Shown one piece after another: positions 7,639 through 14,216 of a stretch of DNA of 25,887 bases (positions are counted from its first letter, which is position 1; every line of letters starts with the position of its first letter). The notes under the pieces are model-generated. The model was given only the letters and a program-made list of their open reading frames with translations. It searched no databases and was not told the origin of the DNA. This stretch comes from an uncultured Francisella sp. (GTDB lineage Bacteria; Pseudomonadota; Gammaproteobacteria; Burkholderiales; Neisseriaceae). The stretch lies in contig CAJPTP010000001.1 of NCBI GenBank assembly GCA_905373555.1, positions 1 through 25,887 on the forward strand, read 5' to 3'. Both the position numbers and the translations under genes were made by a program.

Positions 7639-8736
7639 ATGTCGTCCCAGCAACCCCCAAGCGACGCCCGACGCGATCCCGCGCGCTCGGCCTCGCGCTC
7701 GATTTTGTCCCTTTTTGCCGCCCTGCGATGGGTCTGGCTAAGCTTGCTGTTCGTCACGGCCGCTTTCGCCTTGGGCTACGGCTTCGAATACGCCGCGGTC
7801 GCGCGCCACTTTTTCCCGATCCCCGAGCCCCAAGCCATTGAAGAGGAAACCGGCGTTTTGGTGCCCTACGAGGCGGTTGAGCAAGCGGGCGGAGTCGGAG
7901 CGGGCGACAAGCTGCGGCCAAGCCAAGCGCCAAGCGGCGCCGCGCGCTACCTGGGCTTTCACGTCAAAGACGGCCAAGGCCGCTACAAAAGCGTGTATTG
8001 CGACTTTCCCTCGCCCGACGCCCTGAAAACCTTCGGCCAAGACATAGGCGAAAGAAGCCCCGACAAAAACAAGCCCAAGCAAAGCCTGAGCTTGGAAAAC
8101 GAGCTCAACACCTGCGACTGGCTGTACGAGCGCTTCGCGGCGCTGTCCAACTGCCCCGAATGCGGCCGCAACCTGTCGCGCGCCTACGGCAAGAGCGTCG
8201 CGTTCAAGGAAAACGGCAAGGGCATTTTGCTGGAGATGAAGGTGGACGGCGCCGTGAGCCTGCCTTACGACGTCGCCCGCGGCGCCTACGAGGAGCTGCG
8301 CTTCGACATGGGCTCCCGGGCGCTGCGTTGGATCGCCTTGACGCTGTGCATGGCGATTCTCTCCGCCTACGCCTTCCACTTCCACCGCTTCTACGCCCAA
8401 CCCGAGGACGAGAGCAAAAACGAGGGCGGGAACGTGAACAGGGCAAAGGGCAAAGGAAAAGGCAAGGGCGAGTCCCCTGCCGCAGCCGCGCAAGAGGCCG
8501 CCCAAGGCCAAACAGGGGCGCAGAGCCCCGCCCCAAGCCAAGCCGCCCGGGCCCAAGGCGGCGAAGCGGGCGAAAAGGACGCAAAAGCCGAGGCCGACGA
8601 AGCCGGCAAAACGGGCGAAGCCGAGAAAGCCAACGAAAATGAGGCGACGGCCAAAGAGGCGACTGCAGAAGAGGGCGGCAAGGGCCAAGGCCAAAACGGC
8701 GGGAACGAATCCGGCGCCAAAGGCGAAAGCGATTGA
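7639..8736 (+). CDS. Hypothetical two-TM membrane protein with Cys-containing loop and Lys/Ala/Glu-rich tail
   Basis: I do not recognise this 365-residue protein. It has a short basic N-terminus and TM1 at about 27-53 (WVWLSLLFVTAAFALGYGFE). The loop at about 54-228 has four Cys (121, 159, 172, 175), the last two as NCPECG. TM2 lies at about 229-248 (WIALTLCMAILSAYAF), followed by a low-complexity tail from about 255 rich in Lys, Ala, Glu, Gln and Gly. The positive-inside rule puts the Cys loop in the periplasm and the tail in the cytoplasm. The four Cys could form disulfides or a metal site. The ATG at 7639 has only a weak ribosome site. It is followed 113 bp later by the isoaspartate methyltransferase gene on the same strand. 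It is probably a lineage-specific real gene, since the loop has good non-repetitive coding character; no function is proposed. Confidence 0.72.
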   Translation: MSSQQPPSDARRDPARSASRSILSLFAALRWVWLSLLFVTAAFALGYGFEYAAVARHFFPIPEPQAIEEETGVLVPYEAVEQAGGVGAGDKLRPSQAPSGAARYLGFHVKDGQGRYKSVYCDFPSPDALKTFGQDIGERSPDKNKPKQSLSLENELNTCDWLYERFAALSNCPECGRNLSRAYGKSVAFKENGKGILLEMKVDGAVSLPYDVARGAYEELRFDMGSRALRWIALTLCMAILSAYAFHFHRFYAQPEDESKNEGGNVNRAKGKGKGKGESPAAAAQEAAQGQTGAQSPAPSQAARAQGGEAGEKDAKAEADEAGKTGEAEKANENEATAKEATAEEGGKGQGQNGGNESGAKGESD

Positions 8737-8798
8737 CAAGGCGTTTCGCCAAACGGCACGGATTGACGCAACGCATGGCGCCGCGGCGCGCGGCGCGT

Positions 8799-8804
8799 TA
8801 GAAT
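8799..8804 (+). promoter_or_regulatory. Possible -10 element before the isoaspartate methyltransferase gene
   Basis: TAGAAT, preceded by GCGCGT, is the only AT-rich hexamer in the 113-bp gap before ATG 8850. No -35 is visible at the proper spacing, so this is tentative. Confidence 0.3.
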
Positions 8805-8849
8805 CGCGCCGCTTGGGATCGCCCGGGCGCCGCCCGAAAAGGATGGGAA

Positions 8850-9515
8850 ATGGACTACGAAAAGGCTCGTTACAACATGGTCGAATGTCAGATTCGCCCA
8901 TGGGACGTCTTGGATTTCAAGCTTCTTGACGCGATCGAGGAGATACCGCGGGAAATCTTCGTGCAAGACAAACACAAGGAATTGGCCTACGCCGAGGTGA
9001 GCCTGCCCGTGGGCAACGGCTCCTACCTTCTGGAGCCCAAGGTCGCGGCGCGCATGATCCAAGCTTTGCAGCTCAAGCCCGAGGACGTCGCGATGGAGAT
9101 CGGCACGCGCACGGGCTACGGCACCGCGATTTTGTGCAAGATGTGCGGCAAAGTCGACAGCTACGACATCGACGCCGCCGTCCAGGAAACCGCCCGAAAA
9201 AACCTCGAATCGATCGGGATCAAGAACTTCAACCTGATCAACGCCGACGGCTTCGAGGAAAGAAACCTCGGGCAAAAGATCTACGACGCCATTTACGTGG
9301 GCGGCGCCATGCGCATCGTCCCCGAAGCGCTGTTTCGCCACCTCAACGGCAACGGCGGGCGCTTGATCGTCATCGAAGGCGAGACGCCCGTGATGAGCGG
9401 CAAGCTTTACGTCAAAAACGGAGACGATCTTTCGGCCCGAACCCTGTTCGAGACGAAGGCGAACTACTTGGTCGACGCCGCCGACAGCATCAAAAAAGAG
9501 CTGTTCAGCTTCTAA
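8850..9515 (+). CDS. Protein-L-isoaspartate O-methyltransferase family protein
   Basis: A 221-residue SAM-dependent methyltransferase of the Pcm family. The N-terminal ARYNMVECQIRPWDV segment and the AYAEVSLPVGNGSYLLEP segment are typical of the proteobacterial branch. The SAM-binding glycine motif is MEIGTRTGYGTA (about 82-93), followed by the acidic residue of SYDID. Pcm enzymes repair isoaspartyl residues in aged proteins; this branch diverges from E. coli Pcm in the substrate loop (no SQPYIVA), so isoaspartate activity is a family inference. The ATG at 8850 has an AAGGA upstream. A strong terminator (9591-9623) follows, so the transcript ends before the DNA methyltransferase. The gene is not next to surE or nlpD, unlike in enterobacteria. 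Confidence 0.87.
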   Translation: MDYEKARYNMVECQIRPWDVLDFKLLDAIEEIPREIFVQDKHKELAYAEVSLPVGNGSYLLEPKVAARMIQALQLKPEDVAMEIGTRTGYGTAILCKMCGKVDSYDIDAAVQETARKNLESIGIKNFNLINADGFEERNLGQKIYDAIYVGGAMRIVPEALFRHLNGNGGRLIVIEGETPVMSGKLYVKNGDDLSARTLFETKANYLVDAADSIKKELFSF

Positions 9516-9590
9516 GGCGCGGGGGCGCAAGGCGCCCGGAGCCGGGAGATCGAATGCCTTGGCGCCGTTTCCAAACGCGATTCGGCAATC

Positions 9591-9623
9591 GGCATGGGCG
9601 CGCGCCCCATGCCGTTTTTTTTT
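9591..9623 (+). terminator. Rho-independent terminator of the isoaspartate methyltransferase gene
   Basis: Perfect 8-bp arms GGCATGGG (9591-9598) and CCCATGCC (9606-9613) with a CGCGCGC loop are followed by G and nine T (9615-9623). This is a textbook terminator, 75 nt past the stop codon. Confidence 0.9.
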
Positions 9624-9646
9624 GCCCGCCTCCAAGCCAACGGGCG

Positions 9647-9679
9647 GCCCGGGCGCTTGACGCCGCCAAGCGCCCGGGC
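9647..9679. repeat. 13-bp perfect inverted repeat over the methyltransferase promoter
   Basis: Arms GCCCGGGCGCTTG (9647-9659) and CAAGCGCCCGGGC (9667-9679) match perfectly around a 7-nt spacer. The left arm ends in the TTG of the candidate -35, and the right arm fills the promoter spacer. It comes after the preceding gene's terminator and has no T-tract, so an operator or a structured DNA site is more likely than a terminator. Confidence 0.7.
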
Positions 9680-9688
9680 TTGTAAAAT
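9657..9688 (+). promoter_or_regulatory. Candidate sigma-70 promoter for the DNA methyltransferase
   Basis: A -35 of TTGACG (9657-9662) lies 18 nt from TGTAAA (9681-9686), or 20 nt from TAAAAT (9683-9688). The AAAATGGC context is also seen at the aspS promoter. It overlaps the inverted repeat at 9647-9679. Confidence 0.5.
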
Positions 9689-9770
9689 GGCGCGCTTGGG
9701 GCCGCCGGGCGACAGCCCGGAGGCGAGGATCGGCCGATTCGTCGGAACCGGCAAACGCGGGGAAAAACAG

Positions 9771-10811
9771 GTGCTTCGAGCAATCGATTTGTTCGCGGGA
9801 ATCGGCGGCATTCGCAGAGGCTTCGACAACGCTTTCGCCAAAAGCGGCGACAAAATCGAGACCGTTTTTGTCAGCGAATGGGACAAGTTTGCGCAAAGAA
9901 CGTACCGGCTCAATTACGGCGACGGCTTCGACATCGCGGGCGACATCACCCAAATCGACGCCCGCGCCGTCCCCGCGTTCGACATTTGCCTCGCGGGCTT
10001 TCCCTGCCAAGCTTTTTCGATGGCGGGCGGCCGCAAGGGCTTCGACGACAACTTCAAAGGGATGACGCGCGGCACCCTGTTTCGCGACGTCGTGCGCATC
10101 TGCGATCTGCGCCGGCCGCGGGCGATCTTTTGCGAAAACGTCAAAGGGCTCATGCACCACGACGGCGGGCGCACCTACAAGGTCATCAAGGGCGCGTTCG
10201 AGGAAATCGGCTACCGGGTCTTTGAGCGGGTGCTCAACAGCAAGGATTTCGGCGTTCCCCAAAACAGGGAGCGCATTTACATCGTCGCGTTTCGGCATGA
10301 CCCCGCCAACGGCCTGGCCGCGCCCGACTCGTTTCGCTTTCCGCAAGGCGGCGCGCGCGGCGCCAAGCTTCAAGACGTCTTGGATCCGGCCCCCGTCGAT
10401 GCGCGCTATTACCTAAGCGACGTCTACGTCGAGACGCTGCGCCGGCACAAAGCCCGGCATGCGGCCAAGGGGCATGGCTTTGGCTACGAGATCAGGGATC
10501 TGGGCGGCGTCGCGGGCGCCATCGTGTGCGGCGGGATGGGGCGCGAGCGCAATTTGATCGTCGACAACCGCCCCCACAGCCTGGTTCCCACCACGCGCAT
10601 CAAAGGCCGCGTCAACCGGGAGGGCATCCGCAAGCTGACCCCGCGGGAGTGGGCGCGGCTCCAAGGCTTCCCGGAAAGCTTCAAATTCGACCTGGCCGAC
10701 GGCCACATGTACAAGCAGTTCGGCAACAGCGTGACGGTGAATGTGATCGAGGCCATCGCCGAGGAAATCCGAGCCGTCTTGGTCGGATCGGCCGCAGGGA
10801 AGGCGGCTTAG
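9771..10811 (+). CDS. Orphan DNA (cytosine-5-)-methyltransferase, HhaI-like
   Basis: A 346-residue enzyme that transfers a methyl group from SAM to C5 of cytosine in a short DNA site. Motifs in order: I, DLFAGIGGIR (from residue 6); IV, GFPCQAFS with catalytic Cys79; VI, FCENVKGL; VIII, QNRERIYIVAF; the target-recognition region with KGHGFGYEIRD and GGMGRERNLIVD; IX, TPREWARLQGFPES; X, YKQFGNSVTVNV. The overall resemblance is to M.HhaI and its relatives; the recognition site cannot be read from sequence. The frame is open upstream to 9594, but GTG 9771 is preferred because motif I begins five residues later and GGGG lies upstream; a longer start would translate through the promoter palindrome. 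No restriction endonuclease gene or Vsr repair gene is adjacent, so it appears to be a solitary methyltransferase. Confidence 0.92.
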   Translation: MLRAIDLFAGIGGIRRGFDNAFAKSGDKIETVFVSEWDKFAQRTYRLNYGDGFDIAGDITQIDARAVPAFDICLAGFPCQAFSMAGGRKGFDDNFKGMTRGTLFRDVVRICDLRRPRAIFCENVKGLMHHDGGRTYKVIKGAFEEIGYRVFERVLNSKDFGVPQNRERIYIVAFRHDPANGLAAPDSFRFPQGGARGAKLQDVLDPAPVDARYYLSDVYVETLRRHKARHAAKGHGFGYEIRDLGGVAGAIVCGGMGRERNLIVDNRPHSLVPTTRIKGRVNREGIRKLTPREWARLQGFPESFKFDLADGHMYKQFGNSVTVNVIEAIAEEIRAVLVGSAAGKAA

Positions 10812-10845
10812 GCCAAGGCGCGGTCCCCGCCCCGAACAAAACAAG

Positions 10846-10877
10846 CCAACAGACGAATAAACCAACAGACGAATAAA
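10846..10877. repeat. Two tandem copies of a 16-bp unit in a CAA-rich intergenic tract
   Basis: The unit CCAACAGACGAATAAA occurs twice without gap (10846-10861 and 10862-10877). It is followed by degenerate CAAACAAACGGACGAAC-like sequence to about 10918. The tract lies between two convergent genes and is almost free of T on the plus strand. There is no coding potential. Confidence 0.8.
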
Positions 10878-10946
10878 CGCGCAAACAAACGGACGAACAA
10901 GCAAAAAAACAAACAACCATCCCCAAGCAACCGATGAAAGCCAACG

Positions 10947-11555
10947 CTAAGGGCGATCCGCGGGCCGTGCCGCCGCCCCGGGCTTGGGGCGCGGGGCGGG
11001 ATTGGGCCGAGTCTTGGTCGCCGAGGCGGCGGGCAAGGCCCGGGCGGCGCCGGATGGGGCGTCCGGTTTTTTCTTGCCCAAGCCCGGATCCGAATCGCGG
11101 CTAACGGACGACGCAGCGTCGGGGTTGTCGCGCGCCCATTGGTCGATCTTCCCGTGGCACTCCTTCATCCTTTGCGCGTGGCGCTCGCCCACCTTGCGCG
11201 CCGCCTCGGACTGCCTGCGCGCCTCCTTTTCGCCCCGATCCGCCGCCCCGCCGTCGCCGACGGCGTCCATCAAGACCAAAACGGCTTGCGTGTATTCATC
11301 GCCCAACGGCTTGGAAAGCTCCGAGTAAACGCAGTCGCAGTATGCGTTGACGACCGCGTAAGGGAATCGGTCGCGGCCCATCGAGCGCATGGCGTAACGG
11401 CACTCGTCGATGTAATACTCCTTGGCCGACTCCAAACGCTGCATGTCGTAAGGGGTGTGCAGCACCCCGCCCCAAGCGGGGATGGATTCCGCCAAGGCCA
11501 GGCCCAACAGCGCGAGCCTCTTCGAAAGGGATCGCGGCCCAAACTGCGCTTTCAT
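10947..11555 (-). CDS. Hypothetical exported Cys-containing protein
   Basis: I do not recognise this 202-residue protein. The N-terminus has basic residues and a short hydrophobic stretch (KRLALLGLALAESIPAWG), a plausible but weak signal peptide. The core has Cys in the pattern ECRYAM, AYCDCVYSEL and MKECHGK, four in all, which suggests disulfides in the periplasm. The C-terminal third is Ala/Pro/Lys/Arg-rich low complexity. ATG 11555 is chosen over in-frame starts up to 11798 because it has a clean GGAGG 8 nt upstream, and because the extension translates as Gly/Ala/Arg-rich sequence overlapping the neighbouring gene. It lies 167 nt downstream of the J-domain gene on the same strand and may share its transcript. 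It ends facing the DNA methyltransferase gene. Confidence 0.65.
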   Translation of the reverse strand: MKAQFGPRSLSKRLALLGLALAESIPAWGGVLHTPYDMQRLESAKEYYIDECRYAMRSMGRDRFPYAVVNAYCDCVYSELSKPLGDEYTQAVLVLMDAVGDGGAADRGEKEARRQSEAARKVGERHAQRMKECHGKIDQWARDNPDAASSVSRDSDPGLGKKKPDAPSGAARALPAASATKTRPNPAPRPKPGAAARPADRP

Positions 11556-11722
11556 CGGCGTCGCCTCCAACAGGGCGAGGCGGCGCCTCGGCCCGCCGCC
11601 CGCGCGAGCCGATCGGGCGCCGACGGAAATCATCCCGCGGCGCGCCCAATCGACCCCAAAAGAGCCGCAAGAATCCGGCGCGGCAAAGGGGCCGGCTCGT
11701 TCCCCCGCGCCGGTTCGCGCCG

Positions 11723-12889
11723 CTACGGCGCGGGGCCCAAAACCAACCGGGCGTCCGGCGCCCCGGGCCCCACCTCCACCACAGCCGCCTCTTGCCATTG
11801 CCCGCCGCTTGCGCCGTAGCTCAAAGCCACGTAGCGCCCGGAGGGCAGCTGCCCCATCGTCGCCGAGGCACCGGGCGGCATGTAAAACACCCGGGCCGCC
11901 TGGGCGGTTTTGTCGACGGCTTGCGCCAACTCAGGCGCAGGCTCCTCGGCCGAGAAGCCGTCGACGAAAGGCCCGGATGGCTCGCCGGCGCCCGGCGGCG
12001 CCGCGCCGTTTGCCCCGAGCGCCGTCTCGCCCGAAGCCCAATTCGCCCCGGGCGAATCCGGCCCGGATCCGGCCGATCCCCCCGCGATCCGCTCGGGCGC
12101 GACGAGCGAGGGGTCGAGGGCGGGAGAGGGGGCGGCGCGCAAGGCTTGCGGGTCGCTTCGGCGCAGGATCACGAACATCGGCTCGCCCGATTCGTTGTCC
12201 GCGCGCAGCGCCCATCCGCCTTGCTCGCGCACCTGCGGAAAGGGCAGCGCGTAGGCCGCGCCGCCTTTGTAGCCCGGGTTCAAGCCCCGCACGGCGGCGT
12301 CGCTCATCCCGGGCGACGCCGCCAAAGGCGCTTGGGCGTCCAAATCGACCGGCGCGGCGGCGGGCGCAGGCTCCTCCTCGCCGCCCAAGGACAAAAGATA
12401 GATGATCAGCGTCGAGGCGACGGCCGCGAAGGCGACGGCGCCCAGCAGCGCCGCCGCGATTTTTTTGGCGCTTGGGCCCGATTTTTTGGGCTCCTCGCCC
12501 CACAGCGCCGCGAACTCGTCATCCCAGAAAGTCGGCTGCGGCGCGGCGCCGAAGGCGGACGGCGGCGCGGCGCCGAAGGCGGACGGCGGCGGGGCGCCGA
12601 AGCCCGGCGCCCCCGGGCCCGGGCCCGGGAATTGCCGCGCGCGCCCCCGGATCTCGCGCATCCGCTCTTGATCGCCAATCCACCTGTCGTGCTCCGCCCT
12701 TTTCGCGGGATCGGACAAGACCTCATAGGCCTTGTTGATGATCGACATGATCCGGGCCGCGTCAGGGCTGTCGTTGAGGTCGGGATGGTATTTTTTGGAC
12801 AGGCGCCGGTATTGGGCGCGAATCTCCTCGGCCGAGGCGTCGCGCGGCACCTTCAAATTGTCGTAGTGCGTCCTGATCTTGTTGTGCAC
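11723..12889 (-). CDS. Membrane-anchored J-domain protein
   Basis: A 388-residue protein. Residues 4-70 form a complete J domain: THYDNLKVPRDASAEEIRAQ, the HPD motif at 35-37, and INKAYEVLSDPAKRAEHD. J domains stimulate the ATPase of DnaK-type Hsp70. There is no zinc-finger or DnaJ C-terminal domain. A Gly/Pro/Ala linker follows, containing a duplicated PPSAFGAA, then one TM segment at about 144-170 (KIAAALLGAVAFAAVASTLI), then a long C-terminal region of unknown fold with acidic, Ala/Pro-rich stretches. The J domain is thus cytoplasmic and the C-terminal part probably periplasmic. GTG 12889 is preferred, with GGGG 5 nt upstream; the only ATG is at 13057 and would add 56 residues translated from an A-rich, apparently non-coding leader. 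The partner could be the general DnaK or be encoded elsewhere. Confidence 0.82.
   Translation of the reverse strand: MHNKIRTHYDNLKVPRDASAEEIRAQYRRLSKKYHPDLNDSPDAARIMSIINKAYEVLSDPAKRAEHDRWIGDQERMREIRGRARQFPGPGPGAPGFGAPPPSAFGAAPPSAFGAAPQPTFWDDEFAALWGEEPKKSGPSAKKIAAALLGAVAFAAVASTLIIYLLSLGGEEEPAPAAAPVDLDAQAPLAASPGMSDAAVRGLNPGYKGGAAYALPFPQVREQGGWALRADNESGEPMFVILRRSDPQALRAAPSPALDPSLVAPERIAGGSAGSGPDSPGANWASGETALGANGAAPPGAGEPSGPFVDGFSAEEPAPELAQAVDKTAQAARVFYMPPGASATMGQLPSGRYVALSYGASGGQWQEAAVVEVGPGAPDARLVLGPAP
12541..12602. repeat. 2.6 copies of a 24-bp tandem repeat inside the J-domain gene
   Basis: Two identical 24-bp units (12541-12564, 12565-12588) are followed by a partial third (to about 12602) with one change. 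Each unit starts GCGCGGCGCCGAAGG. The repeat is in frame and encodes the Ala-Pro-Pro-Ser-Ala-Phe-Gly-Ala repeats in the linker, so copy-number change would alter linker length without frameshift. Confidence 0.85.
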
Positions 12890-13051
12890 CTTGACCCCGA
12901 TTTCTGCCGCGCCGAAGCTCGCGCCGCGACCAACGCCCCCAAAAGAAGAAAAAGACGGCAAGCCCGAAGACCGCGGCGACGGGAGACAACAAACAAAAAA
13001 CAATTCAAAACATCGAACCAACGACAAATCAAAGCAAAGCTCAGCGGGCCA

Positions 13052-13098
13052 AGGCAAGACGCGGGCTTGAGGCCGCGCCTTGCCTGCCTCAAGCCCGC
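13052..13098. repeat. Two interleaved inverted repeats (pseudoknot-like arrangement)
   Basis: Arms GCGGGCTTGAGGC (13061-13073) and GCCTCAAGCCCGC (13086-13098) are perfect 13-mers. A second pair, AGGCAAG (13052-13058) and CTTGCCT (13079-13085), is interleaved with them in the order A-B-A'-B'. In RNA the two helices could be mutually exclusive or form a pseudoknot. Confidence 0.6.
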
Positions 13099-13144
13099 CG
13101 CTTCGCCCGCGTCGGGGCCGGGGGCCGATCGACTGTTTGAATCA

Positions 13145-13153
13145 TGCTATGAT
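13145..13153 (+). promoter_or_regulatory. Extended -10 promoter of the NlpD-like gene
   Basis: TGCTATGAT matches the extended -10 form TGnTATAAT with one change, about 69 nt before ATG 13222. No clear -35 is present, as expected for extended -10 promoters. The same nonamer occurs at the hpt and gltS promoters. Confidence 0.6.
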
Positions 13154-13221
13154 TTCCTTTCGCGCGGCGATGCGACGCTTCGCCGCGGCCCATGACGGCC
13201 CCTTGGGGGAATCGGCAAAAG

Positions 13222-14148
13222 ATGAGAGCCTTCGCCTTGCGCAGCCGCGCGGCCGCTCTGACCGCGGCGGCTTTCCTGTTCAGCCTGCTTGCTTCCTGCT
13301 CGCTGTTTCAAAAAACCCCGGCGCCCATCGTTTCGGGCAACGGCGGCAACTTAGGTTACGAAGATTACGGCTACGGCGGTTACGGCCCCAACCCGGGCCC
13401 GGGCGCCAATTCCTACGGGCCCGCGCCATCCGACCCCTACGGCTACGCCTCGGGGGCGGGCTCGGCGGCCTTCTCCCCCGACCCCGGGCCCGCTTGGGGG
13501 GCCAACGGCGGCGCCAACGCCCCCGTGATGACGGCCGCCGCCGAAAACGGCTATTATACGGTTCAACGCGGCGACAACCTCTACCGCATCTCGCTGCGCT
13601 TCGGCGTCAGCCGCAGGCAGCTGGTCGAATGGAATCAGCTGGCCAACGAGGACACCATCGCCGCAGGCCAAAGGCTGCGCGTCGAGCCGCCTCAGGGCGC
13701 GAGCCGCCCAAGCGCCAACCGCCCCAAGGAAACGACGGTCGCCCAAAGCGCGCCTGAGCCGGAGGAAAAGAAACCGGCGCCGGCCGCCCGCCCACCCGGC
13801 TCGCTGTCTTTGGCATGGCCCATCAGCGGCAAAATCACCCGCCGCTACTCCAACGAATCCCCCAACATCGAGATCACCCCCGCCTCGACGGCGACGGTGC
13901 GCGCCGCCGAGGCGGGCGTGGTGAGCTACATCGACAAAATCCAAACCTTCGGCATGACCATCATCGTCGACCACGGCGACGGGCTTTTGACCAGCTACTC
14001 CAACGTCGAGGGCATCCGCGTCAAAAACAACCAGCGCGTCTCCAAAGGCCAAGCGCTCGCCTCCGTCTCGCCGTCCAAGCCCCTGACCTTCACCGTCGCC
14101 AAAGACAGCGTCATCGTCGATCCGCAAAAGCGGCTGCCCAAGCGCTGA
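13222..14148 (+). CDS. nlpD: NlpD-like lipoprotein with LysM and degenerate LytM (M23) domain
   Basis: A 308-residue outer-membrane lipoprotein. The signal peptide ends in the lipobox LASC (Cys26). A Gly/Tyr/Pro-rich linker follows (YGYGGYGPNPGPG). The LysM domain at about 111-155 (YYTVQRGDNLYRISLRFGVS) binds peptidoglycan; after an Ala/Pro linker comes a LytM-like domain at about 197-300. The zinc ligands of active M23 peptidases are gone: the HxxxD position reads NIEI and the HxH position reads LTFTV. That is the hallmark of the NlpD/EnvC group, which activates septal N-acetylmuramyl-L-alanine amidases rather than cutting itself; the role here is inferred from that family. ATG 13222 (MRAFALRSRAAALTAAAF) gives a proper lipoprotein signal; ATG 13192 would add 10 residues and lacks a ribosome site. 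The symbol is by architecture, not synteny. Confidence 0.88.
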   Translation: MRAFALRSRAAALTAAAFLFSLLASCSLFQKTPAPIVSGNGGNLGYEDYGYGGYGPNPGPGANSYGPAPSDPYGYASGAGSAAFSPDPGPAWGANGGANAPVMTAAAENGYYTVQRGDNLYRISLRFGVSRRQLVEWNQLANEDTIAAGQRLRVEPPQGASRPSANRPKETTVAQSAPEPEEKKPAPAARPPGSLSLAWPISGKITRRYSNESPNIEITPASTATVRAAEAGVVSYIDKIQTFGMTIIVDHGDGLLTSYSNVEGIRVKNNQRVSKGQALASVSPSKPLTFTVAKDSVIVDPQKRLPKR

Positions 14149-14216
14149 TCGGCCGTTCGCCGGCGCGGGGCCGCGAGACGCAGGCGCTCCCCCGAGCCAA
14201 GAGGCGGTTTGCCCGC

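Larger units (their letters stand above)
12890..13221. other. Divergent intergenic region (J-domain gene / NlpD-like gene)
   Basis: These 332 bp hold a T-poor, A/C-rich tract at about 12945-13040, interleaved inverted repeats at 13052-13098, and an extended -10 promoter for the lipoprotein gene at 13145-13153. The plus-strand ATG at 13192 is in frame with the lipoprotein but lacks a ribosome site. No separate gene was found. Confidence 0.55.

Noticed and set aside
8391..10373. A 660-codon minus-strand open frame
   Set aside because: Antisense to the isoaspartate methyltransferase, the DNA methyltransferase and their terminator; no domain recognised.
11556..11798. Longer start for the small exported protein
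   Set aside because: The added residues are Gly/Ala/Arg-rich and overlap the J-domain gene; the ATG at 11555 has a strong GGAGG.
12890..13057. Upstream ATG giving a 56-residue N-terminal extension of the J-domain protein
   Set aside because: The extension is Cys/Phe/Leu/Ser-rich and comes from the T-rich complement of a low-complexity tract; the GTG at 12889 with GGGG is just before the J domain.
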